From Paramecium tetraurelia (taxonomy: Eukaryota; Ciliophora; Oligohymenophorea; Peniculida; Parameciidae), in contig NW_001798975.1 in NCBI RefSeq assembly GCF_000165425.1, positions 192,944 to 256,943 of the forward strand: DNA of 64,000 bases, in the 5' to 3' direction. The notes beneath the pieces were generated by a model. The model saw nothing but the letters and a program-made list of their open reading frames with translations, was not told the origin of the DNA and made no database searches. This document shows, piece after piece, positions 23,945 to 36,642 of this stretch. Each line of letters begins with the position of its first letter. The first letter of the stretch is position 1. The position numbers were made by a program, and so were the translations under genes.

Positions 23945-24377
23945 AAGCTATTAAAAATAACAATAATGTTACTCTTAATAAATCTTAATTAAATACGCAA
24001 AAATTTCAGTTATTGATCATAATGAGTATTATAATTTTTATACGCAATAAATATGCACAATTAAATAAAGTATCATTAGAAATTAAAATTTATTTTGAAC
24101 ACCCACCTATAAGTTCATTTATGCTTTAATAATTAATATAATATTTAAAGTTTATTAGGAGACATATAATTTAATAAAGAAATACTTATAATAATTTTCT
24201 ATTTTAATTTTAACAATTAAATTATGTCTCTCATCATAATATTTTGAAGTGAGAGAACAATCAAAACAAGTGTTTTCCAATATGGAATTATTCATATAAA
24301 TATAAAAAATAATAAGTCATTTTCTTTTATTGATTTCGGTTCCTAACACCTTAATCTAGTCCCTTAACTGTAGGTTT
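23945..24377. other. AT-rich intergenic stretch
   Basis: About 430 bases of AT-rich DNA upstream of the small gene and downstream of the large coiled-coil gene, both on minus. Nothing recognisable is present. Confidence 0.5.
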
Positions 24378-26620
24378 TCAATTAGGGTTTTCTATTTGGT
24401 TAAAATATTTGAATACCTCTAATATTTCTTGAATGTTGAGTTTTATCTTGAGTTGTTGTATCATTTTCACATCCTCCTTATCCAATTGATTTTGTTCTGA
24501 TAAAGATGGAACCTATTTTGTTACTTAATTGGCAATCTAATTGATACAGTTGGTCTTCTGCTCTAATTCATTTTATAAAAGGACAATTTTAGCACACAAA
24601 GTTTCTTTTATTTTTTTATTCTCCAATTCAAGTTCTTACACTCTTAATGAAAGGGATTCAACTACAATTCTTTCTTTTTTGGTAAGAGGAGCTTCAGGTG
24701 CCTTTTATCTGAATTGCAATTCTCTTAAAGCCTAAAGGTCATTAATTAAGGACTTATTGGATTCTTCTAGTGTAAGTATCAGCTTTTGTTTTTAACGACA
24801 TTCTTCCTTTAATTATTCTGTTTCCTAAGATACTGATTGATAAGTTACGTGAGAGTATTTTTTTTATAAAATTTTAACTTAGCTTTACATGTCTTCATAA
24901 TTGATTTAAGATTCCTTATATTTTGATTCAAGACTTGAATATTCTTAAAATTAAGATTGCAATAGTTTTTCTAAATCTTTTTGTTTTATATTTTTTTAAT
25001 CCCTCTCCTATTTGACATTAGCTAATTCTTATGAGGTTTTTTGATATTAGATAGTGATTTCATCTAATTTTATTTATAACTATAATAATTGTCATGACAT
25101 TACATTGTTTCTAAGTTGTTCACTTTATCTCAAGGTTTTTTTGGTTGTTTCTAGTTGTTCTTCCTTATTCTCATAATTGGATTGAAGTTCATTAAATTTC
25201 TATCTTTAACATATATTAATATTACCTTCATTAGATCTTTGTTTTCTGAAATTTAAATGTGTGCAGATGCTAATTCTCCTTCCAGTCTAAACTTATCTGA
25301 GACGATCACTCTCAATTCTTTTAATTCTTGTTAAGAATTGTTCAGATCGTCTTTAAGTTATTGATTTTATAGTTTAGACGTGTTGAGTTCTGAAGCAATT
25401 TTGGAGTTTTGTTGGCTGGTTTCATCAACGATTTGTTACAAGACTTAACACCTTTAAACCATTCCTTCTAATGAGAGATTGGATTTCATTTATTTTGAAT
25501 TTTATAATTTTAATTGCTCTTCTTATTGATTTTTTAGTAATTAAATTTCGTTAGACAAAGCTTTAATTTGATTTTATTGATCTTTTGACCTTTTATCCCA
25601 ATTCAATAACTCCTTCATTGAGATGGTCACCATTTTCTCAGCAGCATTGTTATTTGTACCTGCTTAAGCTTATTGAGTTTGTTATGATATAACTTATTTT
25701 TATTATTATTATTTTAAATCTTCAATTTGATTTGTAAGTTGAGAGCAATTCTCATTTTTCTGTTGTAATTCCTATTAAAGTGCTGCTAATTCGAGCAGTT
25801 AATTGTCATTATTCTTTTACAATTCAAGTAATTGAGAATTCAATAGTCCAATGTCATTCTGCAATGATTTCATCTTTTCCTCTTGAGTGTCAAATTGCTT
25901 AATGTATTATTATTCTTGTTCTATGATGTACTGATTCAACTCTTCAATTTTTGGATCTGTTTTGTTATTCTGTTCCTTCTCATATAATGTTTTATTTAGA
26001 TCATCAATTTCATTCTGCAATATTTTGACAGTCTATTCCCAATCCTCATCTTTTGCTTACTTTGCAGATTCTATTTATTGATTCAATTATTCTACTTCAG
26101 ATAGATGATTTTAGAGATTAGATTGGATTTGTTTTTCAAGTTCATTGAGTTTTTCATTCAATAAATCGATTTCATTTTATTTATTATTGATAATAAGGAG
26201 ATTTTCATCATTGATTTCATTAACTTTCTCCTTCTCATTCATTAATTACTAAAGAAGTGTTTTAATTTCAATTTCATGTCTACTCTAAATTTGTTGGAGT
26301 TGTTACAAGGCTTCATCGCATTGAACGGTGACTTTCTTCAGATCTTCATTGAGTTACGTAATCTATTGTTCATAGGATTCTATTTAAATCTGCGACTTTT
26401 GAATTTGCTCGTCACAAGATTTTCTCTCCTTATGCAATTCTATGAGTTCAGCCTCATAATTAGCAATATTGGTTTTCTATCTTGTGATTTCTTTTTCCAA
26501 GACAATCTAATTGGTTTGTAATGCATTTGCATTTTGAATCAAGGTATCTCTCTCCTCTTCTAATAGTTTGATGGTTTGATGTTTTTGATTGATTTCTTCC
26601 TAATAATCCAAATAATCCAT
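24378..26620 (-). CDS. Long coiled-coil protein, 730 aa
   Basis: From ATG 26620 (MDYLDYQEEINQKHQTIKLL) the product is almost entirely a heptad coiled coil rich in Gln, Glu, Asn, Leu and Lys, reminiscent of golgin, CEP or myosin-tail sequences, with a brief break near QVISQTQQAQAGTNNNAAEK about one third to halfway along. Two introns (26 and 24 nt, at ~25216 and ~25080) give 731 codons to TGA 24378-24380. Coiled coils of this kind are too general to name. A Golgi, centriolar or ciliary-rootlet role is possible. A run of four TAA codons makes QQQQ near 25700. Its start is 34 bases from the start of the divergent cNMP-binding gene, implying a very compact shared promoter. Confidence 0.8.
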
Positions 26621-26654
26621 TAGAATTTTATTTATTTTATTTTATTTTGTTCCA

Positions 26655-28766
26655 ATGGAAGTAGTTATTTCACCGGATGAATTTATGAGTGTTAGAAGTG
26701 GTAATCAGAACACGTATAAGAAACTGTGTCAATCATTTCTGAAAGTGAAGGATCCAAAAACATAATTGAAGGTTGCTTAATATATTTTGAAAACACCACC
26801 TGATGATCGAATGGATTTTGAAGTGGCAGTGTTGGAATAAGCAACCAAGGAGTTGGATTTCTTCAAGAGTCTGCGAGATCCCAAACAGCACCAAAGATGT
26901 TGTAAAATGATGATGTACAAACATTACAACAAGAATGATATTGTGTTCAAGGAAGGTTGTAATGAGTGATGTATGCAAAAAGGTGACTCATCCAATGAAT
27001 TCTTCATCATCATAGATGGGAGTGTCAATGTTTATGTGCGCAAGAAACAAGAGCGAATCCAAGCAGAACTCGAGTTTGAAGAAAACCAACTGAAGACTCT
27101 GACCGAAGCAGAATTGGAGCAACACCCAAGCACAATCATTAAATTCTATTAGGCCCCAAAACAACTAAATAGAAGACTGACAATAAATCTCAGAGAAGAC
27201 GATTTCGAGCAGTATAGACCACATTAGAATAGAATTTAGGATAGCCAAGTCGTATAAGCCACGCTTAATCGTTTAAACTGACCGCTAAGATGTCAAACAC
27301 AAAGATGTGGAGACAATCAAGAAGTTAACCTTTGGCCTTGAGAAGATCCCAGACAAAGACTTCCTTTTCAACGGAGGAGTGTTCTTGCATGATTTGGTCG
27401 CCTAGATACACGAAGGACAAATGTTTGGAGAACGAGGATTGATGATTGAATCTGCCCGTACTGGCACAGTCATTGCCAAAACCTCCTTGCATGTAGCCGT
27501 ACTTACTAAAAAAGACTATAAGACAATACTGGAAGATAGTCAGCTAGGTAAATTAAACTCAGATCTATTCAAGAAAAAATTAGAAAAAAGACTAAATTGC
27601 TCAGTCTGACGATTCTCAAAAATTTAACATACAAAGAAGCCGTAGAAAGTTAATACAAATTTGAAAAAGTTCATTACCCCATCAGTCATTACATTTATAG
27701 AATTGGCGAGGCTCCTCAGTCCTTAATAGTGATCAAGAAGGGCACTGTCAAATTATTCAAGAAAGAAAACAACAAAGTATTCCCACTTTGCGAATTGGGA
27801 TAAGATCAATATTTTGGTGAGGTGGAATACTTTGAAGATTGTCACAGGATACACACTGCTTAAGTAACGTCACAAGAGTTTTCGGCCTATTTGATCACCT
27901 ATTAGGACTTAGGCAAATTGTTCAACAATTATCCATAATGTGAAAGATTGGCAAGAAGACAGTATGAACAAAGGCACAAGATCAATCACCAGAGAATTAA
28001 TAAAAACTTGAAAACTCACAAGAAGTTTAGTTATTCTGAAGAGTTTTCAAAGGATCTCCATAGTTTCTAAAAGAATTCCTCGCAACCACAATTAGAAATT
28101 GTTATTCCAACTGAGGTACCTTAGACTGAGTTTAAGATCAAGGAGTAGGCCAAGTAATATTCCATTTAGAAATCCAAATATCAGTTATGTTAGATGGATT
28201 TCATTTAGACCACTTAGAAGAAACTGAAAGCCATAAGGAGAGTGCAATAGAGTGAATAAAGAAAGTAAGGATTAGTATATAGTGTTTTTAGAGCATAAAT
28301 GGAAAATGAGAAGAGTTTAGCGGATACTTTGAATCATTTGGAGGTTCAATCTTAATTAATTAAGAAGGAATTTAGAAGGAGAGAACAGAGGAGGTTTAGT
28401 TGTATCACTTTTGACAAGGAATCTCAAAATGGAATAAATCAATCTCAGATTAATTAATAGCCATTCTCCAAAACATCTTAAGGGACTCGACCTCAAACCT
28501 TTGATCGTCAGAGTAGTCTTTCTCATCAATTCAAATATTAAAATATCACTGAATAAATGCTGTTTAATGCGAAATTGCAATAATATGAGATTCTCGATGA
28601 TTAATAGAGAGACATCAAAACACCCTCGGCATCAGGAATTATGATCTCCTCGAAGCACAATCTCTTTAGAACGAAGCCAAAGAAAGTGTTCCTTATGAAC
28701 CATTACGAGAGAAGGCAGCCAAAAACCTATAGCACTGAGTTATCGATAAAAACATTTTTTAATTGA
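26655..28766 (+). CDS. Protein with two cyclic-nucleotide-binding domains, 676 aa
   Basis: Two cNMP-binding-like domains are visible. The first begins at HYNKNDIVFKEG with DSSNEFFIIIDGSVNVYV and, after an insert, GQMFGERGLMIESARTGTVI (residues ~85-280). The second runs from HYPISHYIYRIGEAPQSLIV and KKGTVKLF to ELGQDQYFGEVEYFEDCHR. No kinase domain follows, so it is not PKG or a PKA catalytic chain, and it lacks a PKA-R dimerisation domain. The C-terminal 230 residues are basic, Gln-rich and low complexity. Such stand-alone multi-CNBD proteins are frequent in ciliates and known in sperm and cilia. Three introns (27, 28 and 26 nt) give 677 codons; the first contains an in-frame TGA. Ligand binding is uncertain because the phosphate-binding Arg motif FGExAL...R is only partly kept. 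Confidence 0.85.
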
Positions 28767-28796
28767 TTCAATTATAATCTTAATACTTAAATAGAA

Positions 28797-31700
28797 TCAT
28801 TAACATAAATCATTTTGATGTCTTTGCACGTAATTTAGTGTTTTCATAAAACTATCATTGGCATATAAAGTATCACGAGGCAATAAATAAATCAATTGTT
28901 TTAAGGATTTCAATCTCTATTTTAGGTTTTATGAAATCAAAAGTGATAGGATTACTTGTAAAATAATAGTCAATGTGAAAATGAAGATGAACCAGTTCAT
29001 TTTTAAATCAATTTGTTCCTGTATGTACGTTTCCAAATTTTATTTTGATCTGTCTATGTAATTAGTGATTCCTTTGATGATGAAATTGATTGAGACGATA
29101 TCCTCTGTGGTACTATAATCCAAGTTGTCTTGATAATTAAGTTCATAGTTGTTCCTATACTGAACAATGTAGAATTGGGTAGACTCCAAGACTCCATTCT
29201 GCAGCAACCCTTAATCTAGTCGTTCGCATAATTGAACATCAGTCTAATCTGAGAAGATACTGCATATGTTAATAGATAGGGAGTCTATCACATCAGCACT
29301 CCTGATGCCTGTTGGCAGTCGAATAATCTTGCTCAATTGCTGAGTGGTGACAATGGAAGGTTAGATGTAGTCATAATATTGTTGCAACTAGGATTCAGTG
29401 ATGTACTTCTTCTAGAATAGATAGTCTTTATTCTCTTGCAAGATGCTACTAATACAGAGCATCGAAAACTGTTCCTAAAATAATATGCCCTGATTGTATA
29501 TGGTTATATCCTTTTGTAAATTAGACATAACATTCTCCGTATCCAAGTATGTCAGTCCTAAATAGATTAATGTGATTGACAAACAAAATAGAGGATACAG
29601 AAAACTCAGAGCTCTTTTTATCGAAATCCCATCTGTGAAATTGAGTGATCGTTTGGTATTAGTTTGTGAACTGTTAATCACCTTATAACTTGAGAAATGA
29701 GTCTGACCTTCTTGATGCTATCGAAAATCAAAATTTGCTGTGAAGTCCATCTTGTAATCATAAAGACACAATTTCTAGGTTATAATGAGTACATACTTAT
29801 TTATTGGTTAAGATTGTCGCACAGATATTGATCTCAGATTCAAGTGCATCGAATTGCACCTGCTCACTACATCTGGTTATCTTTTTCATGTATTTAAAGT
29901 AGTTATGATACACAATAAGAGAGATGAAGGACACAATAATGCTTAAGACTATTAGGATTATTATGAGAGCCTTTTAGGAATCTGAAAAGTTGTCAATAGA
30001 CAACTAAACATAATCACTAAATGCTTGATTGATATTTTCATAGGCTGATTTGTGATATGGGAAGTCCAGCAGTAGATTTACATAAGTTGGCATTTAGTTG
30101 GTTTGATTCTGGTTCTGATCCTGTATAAAGTCAAGTTGATTGTAGAGGATGTAGAAGGCTGCATTCCAAGCACTTGTGTCCTGCTCACTCTCATGTTGCA
30201 CTTAGGTGTCACTAAATACATTTTAGATCTATTAATTTAAGAAGTAGTTCTTTTGGTACATTAAATAGTTTTTGGCATCCTTTACCAATAATCTCTATAA
30301 GTGTTGATAAAACTGATCCTGTTGATTGAGTTCCTTCTATTTATTGTACATCAGGGACAATTGGATGTTGTCAGTGTAATCAGTAGTAATGAAGGCTTGT
30401 AAAATTTAAATGGTCGGGATTATCGATTCTGCTTAGCTTTTAAACTTCAATTAGTAAAGCAACAGGAACACTAAAATGATTCCCAGAATCAAGGCATTTA
30501 TCATGTGTATTACAAATATGATTTTCTCGTAGTCAGAATTCGAGAATTCCTGATATTGCATACCTTTAGAAACGAACTTTTGAAAATCTAACTGTAACTT
30601 CTGCGATGTTGCCGAAGCTATGTGATTAGAAGAACCAGAATTGCGATCATTATTAAATTGTTCATTGGAATCAGACTTCCTGGCAACTCCTTTGAAGTTG
30701 AAGAATTTAGATTTCCTCTCATTTCTTTTCTGGATGTTGATTTTTTCATCCGATTATTCTTGTTTTAATCCTTGCATTTGATTCTGAGAGACTGTGATGC
30801 ATTGTTCATTGATTTAGGGAAATGAGTACTTCTGCAATTTGATAGATCCCTCGCTGCTTCTCCTCTCGTTGTCTTAGATGTCGTATAAGGTGTTTGTTCT
30901 TTGAGTATATTAAGACTACTTTACACTGCTTTTCAGACTGTTGGTTTGATTGGAGTCATTATTCTCAGTGATGTCAATTTGTTAAACTTTATTAAACTCA
31001 ATGACATAGTACTATTTAAAATATAATATAAATAAATAACAATACTTTTGAAATTTTCCCATTGATGATCCCATATGTCATTGTGACTGTCATATCAATA
31101 AAGAACTTGTCCTGCTCACTCATGATGAATAGTTGATCCTCCAATTTCAACTTATAATGATTGTACACCGAATTCGCATCCTTCTATTGAATGCCCCCCT
31201 ACTAGCTGACCACCGATTACGTCATGCCCCTATATCTGCTGGTTTTGGTGTCCATCATTTGATTTAGCTTTTGAGCAATTTCAGTGAAATCTCCATAGAA
31301 TTCTGAAATCTCCTTATTGCAAATTCCACTTGGCGAATCCAGAAATAAAGATTGGTAGGCTAATGAGCTTATGCCTTGAATGATTTCGTAATCGTCCACA
31401 ATTATGTGTCCCCTTATATTCTCGAAAACTCCAATTGGTTTGATTTCTTGCATGAAACAATACACCGGAAACTCAGTGCCAGTAATCACAAAGCACAAGT
31501 CTATAAACATCTCAATGAAAACGATTTCTTAATTGGTCTTCTCGGCTATAAGGTATCGCTCCTTTCTGATTACATTAGGTCGATTGCTCATTAGAAATAA
31601 CTCAATAATGGTGTTATGCACAGAAGAGATCAAATGTGGAACTAACTCATGAACAGTAACTCGTTGTCGGAGGAAATCATCCTTGGATTCGAATCCAAAA

Positions 31701-34069
31701 AACTTAAAGGAATTCTCGGATCTTGTTAAGATTTCACCTCGACACTTGTGTTTTGAGAATCTTGATAAATTCACTTTCAAATAACATATGTTTTGAGGAG
31801 CATTGAACATAATTGGGAACTCAAAAAACTTAACGTCCTTTGTTCTGAGATACTAAAGAATATATAGTGAATAGAATTACATTTTTATATTTCTAAAATT
31901 ACAGGTAATCACAACGAACCTCACAATAGTACAGCATCATCAGTAAACAAGAAGTTCTACATTGTGATTGATCATGAAATTCTTGCAATTCACTTTGCAA
32001 TTTTAGGAAGTAAGAGTTTGATTCAATGTAAAGTTATTGAACTTCCTCGTATGATTACTTATTATTGCCTAATCTGATCAAGTAACTCTTCTTTACATCC
32101 AGACTCTACATCAATTTATGGATGAATAGACTTCTCTGCAACTCAGTATTCCTGTAATCTCCGTATAAGATGGTCTTCCTGATGGATTTGTCATTCAAAT
32201 TAAACTAGGCTCTAAATAGTGTTTGATATTTAGTGTAACTTATTATGAGATTAGTAGTTATTTCATCAAATGGCTTTTTTTATTCTTGCAATTGCAGTTT
32301 AACCTCCATAACTTAAAGCCATGCCTGTAGTGACTCTTCTGATTTACTTAGAAAACTGATCAGCTGAGCTATGTAAGTTAAATTAGGTTGGGTGACATAT
32401 ATTTCTATATTCAAAATAAGTTTAATGTAGTATCGAATATATCTATCGATCAAATCTATTGAAATTGTTAGACCCTTACAAGTGTAATCAGAGAAGATTT
32501 TCATATCCTGTTTTTACATGTTTACAGAGAGAGTCTGTTTCTTTTCTCCCCAAAATCCTCTGCAAAAACAGTAAAAATTATTACATAGTTCTACGTGAGT
32601 TTTTATTAGAATGAAGCATTGCATCAGAAACTTCGATTTGTTGGGATTAAACACATCAGTTGTCTGATAGACATGCTATTAATTAACGCACAACAACTCA
32701 TAGAGCCGCAGGAATTGTAGAAAATACTAGTAATTTGTGAGTCTAATCATACTCACTTACTCTAACTTCTATAAGCAGATCTGTCTTTCAATTTGATGAA
32801 CATCGTCATTTACGATTAATGATTTGGTTATTGATTAGGAATTTCGTTTCAAAATCTTTTATTTAGGTGGAATATTCTCAGGATGCAAGGTGTGAGTTAT
32901 TATTTTTTTGAAATTGAAGTCTGTCAATTGGTTGAGCATTTTGCACATACAAGGAGATATCATCATTGACAAGGTGATTATGTCGTTTATGTGTAATTGC
33001 AACAATTTTAAAAAGGATAAACAAAAAGCCAAAGAAAATGCCAAGTGAAATACATAGATTTTATATGGCTAAACAAATGGAATATTGAAGGATTGATCTT
33101 GTAGATCAAATATCAAGTTCAATATTCCAAAGCATGACAACACTTGCTCAAATACTAGGTTGTTGTATATGGTCATTGGATCTACGATGTAAAGTACGCT
33201 GAAGTATATAAGAGTTGGAATTATTCTCAGCATCTGTCCTATCTTAAATGAAGTGGTGATTCTCAATCTCAAATAATTGGTGTCTTTAAGTCGATAGGAT
33301 TATTACATGTACAAAGATAGAGTCTCTAATATTATGAGAAAAAGCAGTTAGATTGAGTTGAGGGTAAAGTTTAAAATAAACAGTCCGATTGAGTAATTGG
33401 TTTGATTGTGGATTCTATAAAATATGATGGCAACCCAATAAATTTAAGGTAGGAACATGATGTGGGTGAAATAATTGGTTAATATTGAGGTTCGTAGTAA
33501 TTGCAATTCAATTAGGGATCCATTGTCGGTGCCCATTAATTGTTTCAATAGGAAATGCTCTGTAAAATCATTGTTATTGTAGGTGCTATTCAGTAGATTA
33601 AGCGATTCTATAAAATAAGTTAATAATCATTACAAAAACTATTTCCATCTACTTTGTTAAATGTCCGCTTATTTTGAAATTTTATTTATTTAAAATGTAA
33701 ATACTCCAATCTCAATGCAACCACGTTGATAAGCAACATTAAAAAGAGTGATGCCAAAAATATTATTTAGAAATATATAATTTCTTCTAAGGACAAATAT
33801 TCTTATATCAAAATGGTAGGCATCGTAATTCTACATAACAGTTCAACCTTATCCTGACTCGAAGATGGTTAATCAAATTCAATATTAGTATTAAGCATTC
33901 GAATAATATGTTTATATAGCAAAACTAGAGCAATCGTTTAAAACATTCTAATGAATTCACACACTGTCCAAAATATTTTGTTTTCCTATTCTAATGCTAC
34001 CTAGGTATGTCCAATCAAATATTATAATTGAAGCCTTTAATATTTCAAACATTTCTTAATAAATTTCAT
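28797..34069 (-). CDS. Large multi-membrane PAS protein of the ciliate TmcB type, 1720 aa
   Basis: The N-terminus (MKFIKKCLKYQRLQLQYLI) is followed by at least eight hydrophobic segments in the first ~450 residues. A cytosolic region follows with a PAS-like domain around residues 730-910 (LTRSENSFKFFGFESKDDF, then VTVHELVPHLISSVHNTIIE), as in proteins annotated TmcB/TmcC-like in Paramecium and Tetrahymena. The C-terminal half carries further membrane helices (NALILGIILVFLLLYQ, ALIIILIVLSIIVSFISLIV, FLYPLFCLSITLIYLGL, IFIFTLTIILQVILSLLI) around Gln/Asn-rich loops that may be extracellular sensor regions. Four introns (26, 28, 34 and 22 nt) leave exactly 1721 codons. Probably a sensory membrane protein; ligand and signalling output are unknown. 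The 34-nt intron is at the upper end for this genome. Confidence 0.83.
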
Positions 34070-35697
34070 TAATAAATGGAAATTTATCTATGTTTTTTAA
34101 TTTAAAAATAGTATTTTTTTTATTTGTTTTCATTGATTTTGATGGAAGATATTAAATGCCATTACCACTCAAATATGGGAATCAGAAGCGAACTTATAAT
34201 AATTATGGATACAAAATGACTTTTTGAATTGCTTGAATATCATTGTATCAAAATACTCTAATTATAATAAGGATTATTATACGAATTGCCATAATAATTT
34301 TGAATTAAAGTGATGATATATTATTATATATGTATTACTTAATATATTTATTCTTATTAAATTCAAGTTTATGAGAATAGAAAAACATGTAAAATATCTA
34401 AGATATGCAACATAAGGAGTATTCTAATCAATGACCTAATTATACCTTAATTGTAGTAATCTTTGCTTATTAAATTTAAGGTAAATTGATAAAATTATTA
34501 AGTTTAAAAAAAAATTAGTCAAAACTATTGGTGCAATTCATAAGATTATAGTCTAAACTATTTTGTGATATAAAAATTTGAAAGATGTATTTCTCAATAT
34601 AATAATAATATTTTAAGTATTCATAACGGCTAAGATTTCAGAAGTCTTGTAATCCTTAAGAATTTTATTACAAAAAAACTGATCTTTTTTATGTCGAAAA
34701 AACAGAAATATGCCCAATAAAGGATAATTTAAGAAATTAATAAAATCTTAAATTATCATAAACAATTAACTTAATTATAGATAAAAGACATTTAATACTA
34801 ATAATCAGAATTTTATAAATTGTTCTAATTTTAATAGAAAAATAAAACAAAGAAGTTTTAAAAATAAAACTATTTCTTTAGTAAAAATGCCTAAAGACAT
34901 TTTATAATTGGATAATTATCCAATTAATAATAAATTCATAAGCAAATTTTTTTTCATGAGAAGCCTATTTCTTAGTATATTTAACAAATCGTATTTTGCA
35001 CTATTATCAGATAATATTTTCTTTATAAACCCTTAAATCTATAGTATATCTTTATTTAGATCAAATGCAACAAAATCTCTATCAGCTTTTATTTTAGGAA
35101 AACTGATAACTCTTACATTTTGAAATCAATTACTTAATTTCATTAGATTTTATTATTTAACTTTTAAATATTAAGATTGCTTAAAAATTGGATTTATAAA
35201 TAATTCATGGATTTATATTTAAAGTTTTTACCAAAGTCCTTCAAAAAGGGTAATTTTGAAATTTAATTCATATTATTTGTATTCTTAGAAGTATTTTAAT
35301 CCATTTTCATAATTCAAAGTTATAAGCTTTTTATCTAATTATTTCAAAATAAAGAAAAGAAAAGTTGATAAATTAATTGGTTATACAAAATTTGGTTTAA
35401 TATCCGTGAGGCTTATTATTGAAATGTGTTGAAATAGAGTAAAAATAAAAATTAAATATTATTAACATAACCATCAATAACATTATGGGAATAATAAATA
35501 TAAATATATATTAAATTCATTTATTTCGATTCTTAATTTTTTTTGAACCAAGAATATTATAAGGCACTATCCTTAAATGCCAATAAACTCAAAAAAATGA
35601 ATCTACATCTTCAGAATATATTTACTCAAAAATATAACATGAATAAATAAAATTAATCTAATAAATAGTATTTGATATTATTTTACAACACAAAATC
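34070..35697. other. 1.6 kb AT-rich gap
   Basis: The largest empty stretch of the window, between two divergent genes. It is extremely AT-rich with A and T homopolymer runs and many TGAs in every frame. A 26-codon ORF near 34140 is too short to credit. I see no tRNA, repeat array or palindromic element. Confidence 0.5.
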
Positions 35698-36453
35698 ATG
35701 GAAGATTAGGAGAAAGAGAAAAGTAGAAAACCGATGACTTTAAGCCAGAGAATAAGGATGGAATTGTCTCAGTAGTAGGAGGAAAAGAAACCTGTCGAGG
35801 GACCTTAGTTGATAAAGCACAAACCATCGAGTTATGATGAGGAGACAGGATAATTGTATTCCTTCTATGCTAGTGCAGTGAATCAAACTTCTCAATTTTT
35901 TTCAAACATTTTTGGGGGAACATATATTCCACAGTATTAATATAGTTTCAAGCACAAACAAAATGTGATAAAATATGTGTTCGAAAAAAATAATGTGATT
36001 GCTGAGTATGTGAGCAAGGAGATGAGAAAGAGTCAATAAGAGAAGGACTTGAATGACTTACTGCAATTGTAAAATCGAATGATGCTGGTTGCTTAACTTG
36101 CTGATTGTAGGAATAGAATAGGAATCTCTGCGTATTGTTGGGGTGCTTTGATGGGTAGTCTTTGTATGTTATTGCCAATCTCAATCTGGAGGAAGGGGGC
36201 GATATCGATGAGTGTGTTTCATCTCTTTGGGAGTTACGTAAGCCAGGCAAACATCGATAGGGTTTTCGATAAGGTTTATTAGTTCTATGTGCAAGATTTG
36301 GAGGAGTACAAGAAAGAGAGATAGAACATTACGGTGGGGTAAATAAAGCAGAGTAAATTGGACAGAGATTTGGAGGATGTAAAATATATTGATATATAAT
36401 TTATTTAGAAAAGACTAAGGAAGTACTTGCGAGAAATTAGTAAATAATAATGA
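35698..36453 (+). CDS. Unknown protein with two adjacent hydrophobic segments, 251 aa
   Basis: Not recognised. An intronless frame of 252 codons runs from ATG 35698 to TGA 36451-36453. The N-terminal ~140 residues are hydrophilic and charged (EYVSKEMRKSQQEKDLNDLL). A hydrophobic region around residues 145-180 (YCWGALMGSLCMLLPISIW, then MSVFHLFGSYVS) could form a membrane hairpin. The C-terminus is charged and helical. The next gene, a small Tim, starts 22 bases downstream on the same strand, so a mitochondrial membrane role is a guess from context only. Confidence 0.68.
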
Positions 36454-36475
36454 GTTTTAATTTTATTATATAATT

Positions 36476-36625
36476 ATGGATATTATTAAAAACTGCTTCA
36501 AGAAGTGTGTGTATGCTTTCAATAGTAGCACGTTCATCAACAGCGAAGAGGAGTGTGTAAAGGAGTGTGTGGAGTAATACAAAAAAAGAATTAATTTAAT
36601 CGAAGATGCAAAACAATAGAAATGA
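36476..36625 (+). CDS. Small Tim chaperone (twin CX3C), 49 aa
   Basis: Small Tim proteins ferry hydrophobic precursors across the mitochondrial intermembrane space. The translation carries the twin CX3C signature: CFKKC, then 15 residues (VYAFNSSTFINSEEE), then CVKEC, followed by a helix (VEQYKKRINLIEDAKQQK). The spacing fits Tim8/9/10/13. The first Cys is residue 7, whereas family members usually have 25-40 residues before it, so the N-terminal helix is missing or lies in an unseen exon. The upstream gene ends only 22 bases before this ATG, which leaves little room. Either this is a minimal small Tim, or the start is misjudged. The intronless frame is 50 codons. It is shorter than most automated ORF cut-offs. 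Confidence 0.7.
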
Positions 36626-36642
36626 GTTATTTTATTTATTAA

